Source of the DNA: Clostridia bacterium
GTDB taxonomy: Bacteria > Bacillota > Clostridia > Christensenellales > CAG-138
Assembly (NCBI GenBank): GCA_017525875.1
Contig: JAFXSG010000021.1
Location: 1 to 64,000, forward strand
DNA length: 64,000 nucleotides
Direction: 5' to 3'
The number at the start of each line of letters is the position of its first letter. Position 1 is the stretch's first letter. Of this stretch, positions 8,733 to 16,974 are shown piece after piece. The notes under the pieces are model-generated. The model was not told the DNA's origin. It did no database searches and saw only the letters and a program-made list of their open reading frames with translations. The translations under genes were made by a program, and so were the position numbers.

Positions 8733-10997
8733 ATGACGGACCTTATCTGGATCATCACATCGAGCGTGCTCATCCTTGCCGTGATCGCGATCAGGCAGAT
8801 CTTCGGCAAGAAGCTGAGCGCCGGGCTCCGCTACGCCCTCTGGGCGATCGTGCTCGTGCGTCTGCTGATCCCAGGGACGGTGTTTTCAAGCCCCGTCAGC
8901 GTTCACGGCGCGGCGGAGAGCACGGAGATAGTTCAGAACTTTGAAGCGGTACGCGGCGTCGACGCGATCGCGTACACCGAAGCCGGTTCCATAGAGGGCG
9001 TCACCCGGCACGCCGTCTCTCCCGCGCAGCCCGAGATTCCTCCGGCGCCCTCCCACGGGACCGCACCGACCTCACCGACCGCTCCCGCAGCACCCGCCGT
9101 CGTGACCTCCACGCTCGTTGAGCAGGCCACGCCGCAGCGCTTCACAAGGATGCAGACAGCGCTGAAGCTGCGGGATATCCTAAATTACTGCTGGCTTATC
9201 GGCATGGGGCTGTTCACCTTGTTCTTTGTGTTCACGAACGTCCGATTCTATTTAAGGCTCCGTTCCCGCCGGAAGAGGCTGGATATCGAAAGCCCCGTCC
9301 CCGTTTATTCGGTCGAAAAGCTCGAAAGCTCCTGCTTTTTCCTCCGCTCGATCTACGTTTCCGCCCCTACCGCCGCGCAGGCAGACCGCCTCCGCTGCGT
9401 GATGGAGCACGAGCTGGCTCACCGCCGCCACGGCGACCAGATCTTCGCGCTGCTTCGGAGCGCTGCGCTGATACTGCACTGGTACAATCCCCTCGTCTGG
9501 CTCGCCGCGCTGCTCTCAAGGCGTGACAGCGAGCTGTTCGCGGACGCAGGCGCCATCGCCCGCCTCGGCGAGGCGGAGCGCGAGAACTACGGCATGACCC
9601 TGATCGAGCTCTCCGCCCTCCGGCCCATCAACGCGCCGATCCTTTCGGCCGCGACGACCATGGCGAACGGCAAGCGCGAGCTCAAGAACCGTATAACGCA
9701 CATTGCGAAAAAGCGCAGGATGAGCTTTGCGATCGCGGCAGCGGTGTTGCTGGCCGTCGCCGCGGCGGTGTTCTTCACCTTCGCCGGCTGCAAATCCCCG
9801 GAAGGCCCCGGTGCGGACGTTCCCGACGTGAAGGTAACGGACGCGCCGACGGAGGAACCGACGGAACAGCCGACAAAAGACCCCTTCCCCTATGACGAGC
9901 ACGACTGCGCCGCCCTGCGCAGCTTCTTCGAGACCGCGGACGAAAACGGCGTCCGCAACGGCGAAAAGCTGTTTGCACAATACGACCCGGACGACCCCGG
10001 CAGCTGGTTCACGAGCTTTGACGGCGACGAGGAACGATACTGGGGGAATGAGTCAGGCAAGCTGTATTGGAGCAGCGAGACAGGCCGGCTGACTCGGCTC
10101 GAGCTTGTTTACGGCAACGAAACGAGTGAGCGCGCTGCGCTTTCAGGCAGACTTGAGTTGACGGGCATGCCCGAGCTTGAAAAGGTTTACCTCGGCAAGC
10201 TCGTTCTCGACGATATCGTGATCTCCGCCGTGCCGCAGCTTTCTTCGCTCCAGTTCAATCAAACCACTACCCGCAGCGAGACCGTTGTCAGCCTCGATAT
10301 CCTTGACGAGCTTTACATCGAGTCTGCGCAGCATTGCCGCCTTGTTTACAGCGGAGGTCCGATCAGCGGGAAGCCGTTTGATTTCACGATCGATCTGAGC
10401 ACGGAGGGCGGCGGCACCGTCGGCATCTACAGCCACGGGAAAGCCTTGGAGAAAGAACAGAACCACGCTGAGGGCAGTTCCGATAAGGTAGTCGTCATGT
10501 GCGGAGCATATGAAGGAATGTATTTTGATAACCTGTATGACGCAAATGGTGCTCCTGCTGACGCCGAAGCAACTCCGCACTACTGTCTGAATCCGGGCGA
10601 AGGCGAAGGCCTTGAGGGTGAATTCATCTATAAGGCAGTTTTCCTTCCTGCGGCACCCGGCAACACCGAGAACGTCCGCATCATCCCGAAGGAGTCCGAG
10701 CTGTTCACCGAGGAGGAGATCGCAGAAGCGATCGAGGTCGTGCTTGCCGACTTCCGCAAAGACTGGTGGGGCTGCACCCTGACTGAGATCGGCTACGCGG
10801 GCGACGACGCGGTCCGCGCATACCAGCCGTACAGCCCGTGGACGAACGGCGAAAGGATGATGATGCTCATTTCATCATTCGAGGTCGCCGAGCGCGGCGC
10901 CGATCAGTCGTTCGAGCCCGGCACGTGGCGCGATTGGAACTGGATCCTCATCCAGCAGGAGGACGGCAGCTGGGTCCACGTGGACCACGGTTATTGA
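8733..10997 (+). CDS. M56 family membrane peptidase (BlaR1-like receptor), copy 2
   Basis: A 754-aa paralogue of the preceding gene with the same plan: N-terminal TMs, HELAH at 226-230, SELFAD about 40 residues later, and a last TM before an outer domain. The first ~55 codons are nearly identical to copy 1 even at DNA level (about 8740-8900 against 6107-6270), whereas the C-terminal regions are unrelated. A Cys follows the last TM (FAGCKSPEGPG), then a Thr/Glu/Pro linker and ~350 residues of unknown fold. Probably the same repressor serves two different sensors. Ribosome site GAAAGGAGATAA. Confidence 0.82.
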   Translation: MTDLIWIITSSVLILAVIAIRQIFGKKLSAGLRYALWAIVLVRLLIPGTVFSSPVSVHGAAESTEIVQNFEAVRGVDAIAYTEAGSIEGVTRHAVSPAQPEIPPAPSHGTAPTSPTAPAAPAVVTSTLVEQATPQRFTRMQTALKLRDILNYCWLIGMGLFTLFFVFTNVRFYLRLRSRRKRLDIESPVPVYSVEKLESSCFFLRSIYVSAPTAAQADRLRCVMEHELAHRRHGDQIFALLRSAALILHWYNPLVWLAALLSRRDSELFADAGAIARLGEAERENYGMTLIELSALRPINAPILSAATTMANGKRELKNRITHIAKKRRMSFAIAAAVLLAVAAAVFFTFAGCKSPEGPGADVPDVKVTDAPTEEPTEQPTKDPFPYDEHDCAALRSFFETADENGVRNGEKLFAQYDPDDPGSWFTSFDGDEERYWGNESGKLYWSSETGRLTRLELVYGNETSERAALSGRLELTGMPELEKVYLGKLVLDDIVISAVPQLSSLQFNQTTTRSETVVSLDILDELYIESAQHCRLVYSGGPISGKPFDFTIDLSTEGGGTVGIYSHGKALEKEQNHAEGSSDKVVVMCGAYEGMYFDNLYDANGAPADAEATPHYCLNPGEGEGLEGEFIYKAVFLPAAPGNTENVRIIPKESELFTEEEIAEAIEVVLADFRKDWWGCTLTEIGYAGDDAVRAYQPYSPWTNGERMMMLISSFEVAERGADQSFEPGTWRDWNWILIQQEDGSWVHVDHGY

Positions 10998-11019
10998 TCG
11001 GAACATAACGGATAATGAA

Positions 11020-11060
11020 GCCCCGCCGCACCAAGGAGAGTGCGGCGGGGCGGTTTTTTT
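11020..11060 (+). terminator. Terminator of the BlaI/M56 operon
   Basis: A 12-bp perfect GC-rich stem (11020-11031 with 11040-11051), 8-nt loop, then seven T. Confidence 0.9.
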
Positions 11061-11081
11061 CTGTTCAGAGGTAATATTTTT

Positions 11082-11209
11082 CGTAGGGGCGGCAACCTGC
11101 CGCCCGCCGTAAAAGACCAGCTGTGATAGGAAAAACGAACGACGGAATGAATTTTCCTCCACTGTTTTTGTTTGTCCGAGAAAGCGGGCGGCAGATTGCC
11201 GCCCCTACG
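11082..11209. mobile_element. MITE-like element, 128 bp with 26-bp terminal inverted repeats
   Basis: The left end (11082-11107) and the reverse complement of the right end (11184-11209) match in 25 of 26 bases: CGTAGGGGCGGCAA(C/T)CTGCC and so on. Each end can also fold on itself (GGGCGGCA...TGCCGCCC). There is no gene inside. The interior shares words (GGAAAAA, GGAATGAA) with the element at 24298-24426, so this is a repeat family. No clear target-site duplication is visible. Confidence 0.75.
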
Positions 11210-11237
11210 GTATTTGGTGCCGCCGACGGCAAAGCCG

Positions 11238-12128
11238 TCAATTCATTATTCGCTTCATATCCTCCGGCAGGGGGGCTTCCAGTTCGATCCTCTCCCCCGT
11301 CAGCGGGTGGGTGAAGCGGAGCCTTGCGGAGTGCAGCGCGGGCCGGGCGATGAGCTCTTTTTCCTCCGTGCCATAGAGCCAGTCCCCGGCGAGCGGGTGA
11401 CCGATGGCGGCGCAATGGACGCGGATCTGGTGCGTGCGCCCGGTCTCAAGGCGGAAGCGGACAAGTGATAGGGTCCTGCCGTCCGCGCGGACCCGCTCCG
11501 AGACAACCTCATAATCCGTGACCGCCGGCGCGCCGAGGGGGCTGACCCCGCGCTTGATCGCGCTGCCCTCCACCCGGGCGATCGGCAGGTCGATGCGGCC
11601 CGACTTCTCCGAAAATACGCCCTCGCATACGCCGAGATAGAGCCGCTCGAAGGCACCGGTGTGCAGCTTGCTCATCAAAAGCTCGTGCATCCAGCCGTTT
11701 TTGGCGACGGCCATCACGCCGGTCGTGCCGCGGTCGAGCCTGTTCACCGGGTGGAAAAGCCCGGGCTTGCCGCAGTATGCGTTCACCGCTTCCTCCACGG
11801 AAGGGACGGTATCGTCGTACCGCGAGCCGTGCACCGCCGCGCCCGCGGGCTTGTCTGCCACAAGGATATCCTCGTCCTCAAACAGTATCGGGAAGGGCAA
11901 AGCCGCCCTGCCGCTCTCCGCCGGGCTCTCCCCGACGGCCGCGGAGACGATATCCTCGGCGGCGACGCGCTCGTTCGTGCGCACCGGCAGCCCGTTGCGG
12001 AGAAGCGCCCCCGGGACCTGCTTGAGCCGCGCCAAAAGCGACGACGACAGCCGCAGTTCGTTTTTGAATATGCTCGCCGCGCTCCTGCCGGCCTCGTTTT
12101 CGGTCACGGTGAAACTGATCCTTCGCAC
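11238..12128 (-). CDS. RluA family pseudouridine synthase
   Basis: A 296-aa enzyme that isomerises uridine to pseudouridine in rRNA or tRNA. The N-terminal ~75 residues are an S4-like RNA-binding region. The catalytic motif HPVNRLDRGTTGVM holds the essential Asp, and GRTHQIRVH near the C-terminus is the other family hallmark. The site (RluC, RluD or other) cannot be told from sequence. The frame is open to 12194, but GTG at 12128 has GGAGGGGA 4-8 bp upstream and gives the usual RluA start (RRISFTV). Confidence 0.9.
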   Translation of the reverse strand: MRRISFTVTENEAGRSAASIFKNELRLSSSLLARLKQVPGALLRNGLPVRTNERVAAEDIVSAAVGESPAESGRAALPFPILFEDEDILVADKPAGAAVHGSRYDDTVPSVEEAVNAYCGKPGLFHPVNRLDRGTTGVMAVAKNGWMHELLMSKLHTGAFERLYLGVCEGVFSEKSGRIDLPIARVEGSAIKRGVSPLGAPAVTDYEVVSERVRADGRTLSLVRFRLETGRTHQIRVHCAAIGHPLAGDWLYGTEEKELIARPALHSARLRFTHPLTGERIELEAPLPEDMKRIMN

Positions 12129-12230
12129 GGTCTCCCCTCCCTTCTTTGATCCAATTCTACTCCCCCGCCGCCAAATAATCAATGCCTGCGGCAAATTCGT
12201 TTCCCACTGTAAAACCTCATGGCTTTATGG

Positions 12231-12236
12231 TATAAT
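12231..12236 (+). promoter_or_regulatory. -10 box of pepT
   Basis: TATAAT 36 bp before the start codon; the -35 region is weak (TGTAAA at 12208). Divergent to the pseudouridine synthase gene. Confidence 0.5.
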
Positions 12237-12271
12237 GAACGGGTATGAAACTTAACGGGAGGTATTGACCC

Positions 12272-13495
12272 TTGAAGACCTACGAACGCTTTCTCAACTA
12301 CGTAAAAGTCCACACCGCCTCGAGCGACGTGAGCGAGACCGTCCCGACCACGGCGCGGCAGTTCGACCTTGCCCGCATGCTGGTGGACGAGCTGCACACG
12401 ATCGGCGCCGAAAACGCCCGCGTGGACGATATGTGCTACGTTTACGCTTCCCTGCCCGCGACGCCCGGCTGCGAGAACGCGCCCGCGCTCGGCTTTATCG
12501 CCCACATGGACACCGTGCCCGATTTTTCCGGCGAAAACGTACAGCCCCGAATCATCGAGAACTACGACGGCGGCGAGGTCGTGCTCGGCACGAGCGGCAG
12601 GACCCTCTCCCCCGAAAAGCTGCCCCATCTGCCGCTCCTGAAGGGCAGGACGCTGATCGTGACCGACGGCACCACGGTGCTTGGCGGCGACGACAAGGCC
12701 GGCGTTGCGGAGATCATGACCGCGGTCGAGACCATAATTAAAGAAGGCCGTCCCCACGGCAAGCTCTGCATCGGCTTCACGCCCGATGAGGAGGTCGGTT
12801 CCGGCGCGGATCATTTTGACGTCAAGGCGTTCGGCGCGGACTACGCCTACACCGTGGACGGCGGCGCCGAGGGCGAGATCGAATTCGAGAACTTCAACGC
12901 GGCGGCGGCGAAAATAAAGATCAACGGCTTCAACATCCACCCGGGCGACAGCAAGAACAAGATGATCAACGCGCTGCTCGTTGCGATGGAGCTGAACGGT
13001 ATGCTGCCGGACGAGACCCCGCGCAACACCGAGGGCTACGAGGGCTTCTTCCACCTGACGGACTTTGGCGGAACGGTCGAAGCGGCGGAGATGAGCTACA
13101 TCCTGCGCGACCATTCGAGCGAGATCATGACCGCCCGCAAGGCCACCCTTACGCACGCAGTGAAGCTCATCAACGAGAAATACGGCGAAGGCACCGCGGA
13201 GCTTTCTATCCGCGACCAGTACCAGAATATGGCGGAGAAGATCCGCCCCTGCATGCACCTGATCGACAACGCGGTGGAGGCGGCGAAGGAGCTCGGCCTC
13301 ACGCCCCGCGTCCAGCCCATCCGCGGCGGCACGGACGGCGCAAGGCTCAGCTTCATGGGCCTGCCCTGCCCGAACCTCGGCACCGGCGATTTCGCCTGCC
13401 ACGGCCCCTATGAGCACGTCACCGTCGAGGGCATGGAGAAATGCACCGAGATGGTTCTGAAGCTGATAGAGAAGTATTCTCAAATGGAGAAATAA
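12272..13495 (+). CDS. pepT: Peptidase T (tripeptide aminopeptidase)
   Basis: A 407-aa M20-family di-zinc aminopeptidase that removes the N-terminal residue of tripeptides in the cytoplasm. Metal and catalytic motifs are in order: HMDTVPD, the GGDDKAG segment that bridges the metals, PDEEVGSG with the catalytic Glu pair, TVDGG, and a late RGGTDG and GPYEH. Length is typical for PepT. The start codon is TTG at 12272, supported by GGGAGG at 12257-12262; no ATG gives the conserved MKTYERFLNY start. Single gene with its own terminator. Confidence 0.93.
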   Translation: MKTYERFLNYVKVHTASSDVSETVPTTARQFDLARMLVDELHTIGAENARVDDMCYVYASLPATPGCENAPALGFIAHMDTVPDFSGENVQPRIIENYDGGEVVLGTSGRTLSPEKLPHLPLLKGRTLIVTDGTTVLGGDDKAGVAEIMTAVETIIKEGRPHGKLCIGFTPDEEVGSGADHFDVKAFGADYAYTVDGGAEGEIEFENFNAAAAKIKINGFNIHPGDSKNKMINALLVAMELNGMLPDETPRNTEGYEGFFHLTDFGGTVEAAEMSYILRDHSSEIMTARKATLTHAVKLINEKYGEGTAELSIRDQYQNMAEKIRPCMHLIDNAVEAAKELGLTPRVQPIRGGTDGARLSFMGLPCPNLGTGDFACHGPYEHVTVEGMEKCTEMVLKLIEKYSQMEK

Positions 13496-13501
13496 GGCTT
13501 T

Positions 13502-13528
13502 GAACGGGCTTCGGCCCGTTCTTTTTTT
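13502..13528 (+). terminator. Terminator of pepT
   Basis: GAACGGGC, loop TTCG, GCCCGTTC, then seven T. Confidence 0.9.
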
Positions 13529-13546
13529 GAAAAAAGCTTCCCGGCC

Positions 13547-13575
13547 TGTAACGAAAGGCGGTTTTCCGGCATTAA
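13547..13575 (+). promoter_or_regulatory. Candidate ECF-type promoter of the first sigma gene
   Basis: TGTAAC (13547-13552) and CATTAAC (from 13570) are spaced 17 bp. The TGNNAC box recurs before the other two sigma operons (21381, 56664), which suggests autoregulation. The start of transcription would fall near 13580, favouring the GTG start at 13603. Confidence 0.4.
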
Positions 13576-13602
13576 CGAATGGACGCGAAAGGGGGTGAGC
13601 GG

Positions 13603-14082
13603 GTGGACCTGCCCGAGGATATCTTTCAGCAATACGCAAGGACCGTTCACAAATACCTGCTCACCCTCACGCGAAGCCCTGACCTTGCCGAGGAGCTGAC
13701 GCAGGAGACCTTCTATCAGGCGATACGCTCATCCGCCCGGTTCGACGGCAGCTGCAGCGTCACCACCTGGCTCTGCGCCATCGCAAAGCGCGTTCACCTT
13801 GCCTACCTGAGGAAACACCCCCGTCACACGGATATAGACGCGCTCGACCTTGCGGACTCCTGCTCCGATGAAAAAACTCTCGGCACGGAAAGCAGGCTTT
13901 CGCTGATGCGTGCGCTGCATTCGCTCGGGGAGCCGATGCGCGAGACCGTTTATCTGCGCGCGCTCGGCGGTTTTTCGTTCCGTGAGATCGGCGCTATACT
14001 CGGCATGAGCGAGAACGCGGCGAGGGTGACTTATTTTCGGGGAAGGCAGAAGCTGAGAAAGGAGCTTGAAGACGATGAATGA
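13603..14082 (+). CDS. ECF sigma-70 family RNA polymerase sigma factor
   Basis: A 159-aa sigma factor. Region 2 (about residues 15-75: ELTQETFYQAI, then the WLCAIAKR segment) melts promoter DNA; region 4 (about 105-155: RETVYLRALGGFSFREIGAILGMSENA) reads the -35 box. The next gene is a zinc anti-sigma that overlaps it by 8 bp. Two starts are possible: ATG 13579 and GTG 13603. GTG is preferred since AAAGGGGGTGAG lies just before it and the likely promoter leaves no leader for the ATG. Confidence 0.88.
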   Translation: MDLPEDIFQQYARTVHKYLLTLTRSPDLAEELTQETFYQAIRSSARFDGSCSVTTWLCAIAKRVHLAYLRKHPRHTDIDALDLADSCSDEKTLGTESRLSLMRALHSLGEPMRETVYLRALGGFSFREIGAILGMSENAARVTYFRGRQKLRKELEDDE

Positions 14083-15286
14083 ACTGACCTGCGGCGTCGT
14101 GACGGATCTTCTGCCGTCCTATGCAGAAGGCCTTACGGGCGAAGAAACGAACAAACTGGTCGAAGAGCATATCGCAGGCTGTCCCGTCTGCCGGGAGGCG
14201 CTTGACGCCATGCGCGAGGAAACCCGGGAAGCAGGAATGACCGAAAGCGAACAGACCGAGATCGAGTTTCTTAAAAAGAATCGCAAACGGAACAGGCGGA
14301 TGCTGATCGGCTCGCTCGCCGCGGCGCTCGCGCTTGCCGCCGTACTGACCGCCCTCAAATTCTTTGTGATCGGAAACCGCGCGGCGGATGACGGTGTGCT
14401 TCTGAAACTGGATATCGACGGGCGCGAGCTTACGGTCGAGTGCTCCGCATGGAACGAAAACCGCGTGGTTTCCGGAATCAAATTCAACGAGACCGGGGAC
14501 GGCATTGTGAATATCACCGCCCGAACCGCGCTCAAAAGCCCGTTTTTTAAAGACAAGGTCTCAAAGACCTATACGGCGGCGGCCGATATCGAACGCGTCA
14601 CCTTCAATTCCATGACCGTGCTTTCGAAGGCGGGAGGCGAGATGGGGAAACTGGTCGTTTCGGAAAACATAAGGCAGGCGATACGCGCCTCGTGGGAGGA
14701 ATACAACGCGCTTGAGCCCGAGCAGCAATGGTTTATCGAAAGCACTCCCGGCTATTGCGCGGTCCCGTTCGACACATGGGAGGAAGCGGTCGACTATCTC
14801 CGCTTCTCGCCGTGGAACCCGTTTGAGGAGAATGAGGCGTTCGTTAAGAAGAACTTTGCCGGCACCGATGTGCCCCTTCCCGACGGGATCAAGCACGTGA
14901 TGCTCACTTTCGACGGCAGTGAGGACGGTGAGCCCGCATACTTCAACCTCGCGGTCGGTTATTCGCTGAACGGCGTGCGCGTCGCATATTCGGCCTCGAC
15001 GACCGAAATGGTGCTTGTCAAGACGATCCATGGCGATACGGTCGTCGTTTTCGATCCGGCGACCTTCCCGTTCAGCGACGTCACGACCTCTTACGCCGCA
15101 CCGGAGAGCTATATTTTTTCCCGGCGGGACAGTGCGGAAAAGTATGAATCGGAGACATTGTATTTCCGGCTCGGTTCGCTGCAGTACAGCGTCCGTCTAT
15201 CCGCGGATAAAGCAGATACCGCACGGCTCGACGAAGCGCTTCGGATCGTGCAGATGATCGTCGAGAACGCTTTGAGGAACGATTGA
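14075..15286 (+). CDS. Membrane anti-sigma factor with zf-HC2 domain
   Basis: A 403-aa protein. The N-terminus carries the zinc anti-sigma motif C6...H32-x3-C36-x2-C39 (HIAGCPVC), which normally holds the sigma factor at the membrane. One TM helix spans about residues 72-96, and ~300 residues outside form an unrecognised sensor domain. It overlaps the sigma gene by 8 bp, the usual arrangement for a sigma/anti-sigma pair. A TTG at 14066 is in frame but sits on the ribosome site (AAAGGAG), so ATG 14075 is used. Confidence 0.85.
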   Translation: MNELTCGVVTDLLPSYAEGLTGEETNKLVEEHIAGCPVCREALDAMREETREAGMTESEQTEIEFLKKNRKRNRRMLIGSLAAALALAAVLTALKFFVIGNRAADDGVLLKLDIDGRELTVECSAWNENRVVSGIKFNETGDGIVNITARTALKSPFFKDKVSKTYTAAADIERVTFNSMTVLSKAGGEMGKLVVSENIRQAIRASWEEYNALEPEQQWFIESTPGYCAVPFDTWEEAVDYLRFSPWNPFEENEAFVKKNFAGTDVPLPDGIKHVMLTFDGSEDGEPAYFNLAVGYSLNGVRVAYSASTTEMVLVKTIHGDTVVVFDPATFPFSDVTTSYAAPESYIFSRRDSAEKYESETLYFRLGSLQYSVRLSADKADTARLDEALRIVQMIVENALRND

Positions 15287-15330
15287 GGGGCAAACGCACA
15301 TATACGCAGGCAGCGCAAAAGGCGGTGCAG

Positions 15331-15360
15331 CGGGGGGCTCGGGCCTCCCGTTTTTGTTTT
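15331..15360 (+). terminator. Terminator of the sigma/anti-sigma operon
   Basis: A 7-bp stem with one G-U pair (15331-15337 with 15344-15350), followed by TTTTTGTTTT. Confidence 0.65.
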
Positions 15361-15378
15361 TGTGTTATCAAGTAATCC

Positions 15379-15411
15379 TTGCATTTTCATTTCAAGTGGT
15401 ATATACTTGAA
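15379..15411 (+). promoter_or_regulatory. CoA-transferase promoter with overlapping inverted repeat
   Basis: TTGCAT (15379-15384), 17 bp and TATACT (15402-15407). The perfect inverted repeat TTCAAGT (15391-15397) / ACTTGAA (15405-15411) covers the -10 box, an ideal place for a repressor to block RNA polymerase. The regulator is unknown. Confidence 0.7.
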
Positions 15412-15488
15412 TTTGGAGGTTTCCTCCGGCTCAACGGTCATTATGCCGACAGCGGCATGAAACGATAATAACGAAAAGGAGAATTCTT

Positions 15489-16187
15489 ATGCCCAAATTT
15501 GTTTCTATCGAAGAAGCGGTCAAGCTGATCCCCGATGGCGCGACAGTCATGTTCGGCGGCTTCATGGGCTGCGGCAACGCCCATAAGTTCATCGACGCGC
15601 TCTCAAAGAGCGGCGTTAAGGACCTGACCATGATCTCCAACGACGGCGCCTGCCCGATCATGAACCGTGACAAGGAGATCGTCGACTATTACGGCGTTGC
15701 GAAGCTGATCCACAACAAGCAGATCAAGAAGCTGATCGCGACCCACGTGGGCCTCAATCCCGAGGTCGCCACACAGTCCATGGTCGACGGCACGCTCGAA
15801 GTCGTGCTCGTTCCCCAGGGCTCCCTGGCCGAAATGATCCGCGCGGGCGGCGCGGGCCTCGGCGGCGTTCTGACCCCCACCGGCGTCGGCACCATCATCG
15901 AGGACAGCCCGTTCTGCCTTGAAAAGAAGAATATAAACGGCAAGGATTACCTGCTCATGGCCCCCGTTCATGCCGATTTCGCCGTCATCTGCGGCGCGAA
16001 GATCGACAAGGCCGGCAACGTCTGGTACAAGGGCAACACGTCTAACTTCAACCTCGTCATGGCCACCGCGGCGGACACCGTCATCGCGGAAGCCGAGGAG
16101 GTCGTCGAGATCGGCGAGATCCCGCCCGAGGACGTTCGCACCTACGGCGTATTCGTAGACTATGTTGTTGAAGGAGGAAAACTGTAA
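15489..16187 (+). CDS. Acetate/acetoacetate-type CoA-transferase, alpha subunit
   Basis: A 232-aa subunit A of a class I 3-oxoacid CoA-transferase (AtoD/CtfA type), which moves CoA between short acyl groups such as acetate, butyrate or acetoacetate. FGGFMGCGNAHKFIDAL near residue 20 is the CoA-binding region, and the GGAGLGGVLTPTGVGT segment is a family hallmark. The beta subunit follows with its ATG overlapping this stop codon (TAATG), so the pair is co-translated. The ribosome site is AAAAGGAG. Confidence 0.92.
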   Translation: MPKFVSIEEAVKLIPDGATVMFGGFMGCGNAHKFIDALSKSGVKDLTMISNDGACPIMNRDKEIVDYYGVAKLIHNKQIKKLIATHVGLNPEVATQSMVDGTLEVVLVPQGSLAEMIRAGGAGLGGVLTPTGVGTIIEDSPFCLEKKNINGKDYLLMAPVHADFAVICGAKIDKAGNVWYKGNTSNFNLVMATAADTVIAEAEEVVEIGEIPPEDVRTYGVFVDYVVEGGKL

Positions 16188-16843
16188 TGGATAAGTCTGA
16201 GATCAAAGCATTCATCGCGAAGCGCGTTGCCAAAGAACTTAAGGACGGCGACGTCGTCAACCTCGGCATCGGTCTTCCCACCCTCGTTCCCGCCTACCTC
16301 CCCGAGGACGTGCACGTTATCCTCCAGAGCGAGAACGGCACCATCGGCGTCGGCCCCGTGACCCCGGAAAACAAGGATCCCTACCACGTGGTCGATGCGG
16401 GCGGCTTCCCCTCCGCTGCGGCGCCGGGCGCCTGCTTCATCGACAGCGCTTCTTCCTTCGCCCTCATCCGCGGCGGCCACGTTGACGCCACCATCCTCGG
16501 CGGCCTCGAGGTCGACGAAGAGGGCTCCCTCGCCAACTGGATCATCCCCGGCAAAAAGATGCCCGGCATGGGCGGCGCGATGGATCTGCTCGTCGGCGCG
16601 AAAAACGTCATCGTTGCGATGGAGCACACCGCTAAGGGCAACCCGAAGATCCTCAAAAAGTGCAAACTGCCCTACACGGCTGTCAAGTGCATCACCAAGA
16701 TCATCACCGAGATGTGCGTTATCGAAGTGACCCCGGAGGGCCTGCTCCTCACCGAGTACAACCCCGAGTTCACCCTCGACCAGATCAAGGCCGCCACCGA
16801 GGCCACGCTCATCGTCTCCCCCGACCTCAAACCGATGGTATAA
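16187..16843 (+). CDS. Acetate/acetoacetate-type CoA-transferase, beta subunit
   Basis: A 218-aa subunit B (AtoA/CtfB type). NLGIGLPTLV near residue 26 and SENGTIGVGP near residue 50 mark the active site; the Glu of SENG is the residue that forms the glutamyl-CoA intermediate in this class. Together with the alpha subunit it makes the full enzyme, probably in acetate or butyrate metabolism of a fermenter. Substrates cannot be fixed from sequence. A terminator follows. Confidence 0.92.
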   Translation: MDKSEIKAFIAKRVAKELKDGDVVNLGIGLPTLVPAYLPEDVHVILQSENGTIGVGPVTPENKDPYHVVDAGGFPSAAAPGACFIDSASSFALIRGGHVDATILGGLEVDEEGSLANWIIPGKKMPGMGGAMDLLVGAKNVIVAMEHTAKGNPKILKKCKLPYTAVKCITKIITEMCVIEVTPEGLLLTEYNPEFTLDQIKAATEATLIVSPDLKPMV

Positions 16844-16853
16844 AAGCGTCATC

Positions 16854-16887
16854 AAGGACCGCTCCTTATGGAACGGTCCTTTTCTCT
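16854..16887 (+). terminator. Terminator of the CoA-transferase operon
   Basis: AAGGACCG pairs with CGGTCCTT around a 12-nt loop, then TTCTCTT. Confidence 0.75.
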
Positions 16888-16915
16888 TGCATCGTTCCCC
16901 GGATTGGAGTATAAT
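16887..16915 (+). promoter_or_regulatory. Promoter of the Na+-pump beta operon
   Basis: TTGCAT (16887-16892), 17 bp and TATAAT (16910-16915), directly after the CoA-transferase terminator. The cluster therefore has two transcription units. Confidence 0.8.
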
Positions 16916-16974
16916 AGTTAGGATGGCGGAATGTGTGTTGTCCGCCTCGATCAATTTATTTTATTGGAGTAATT

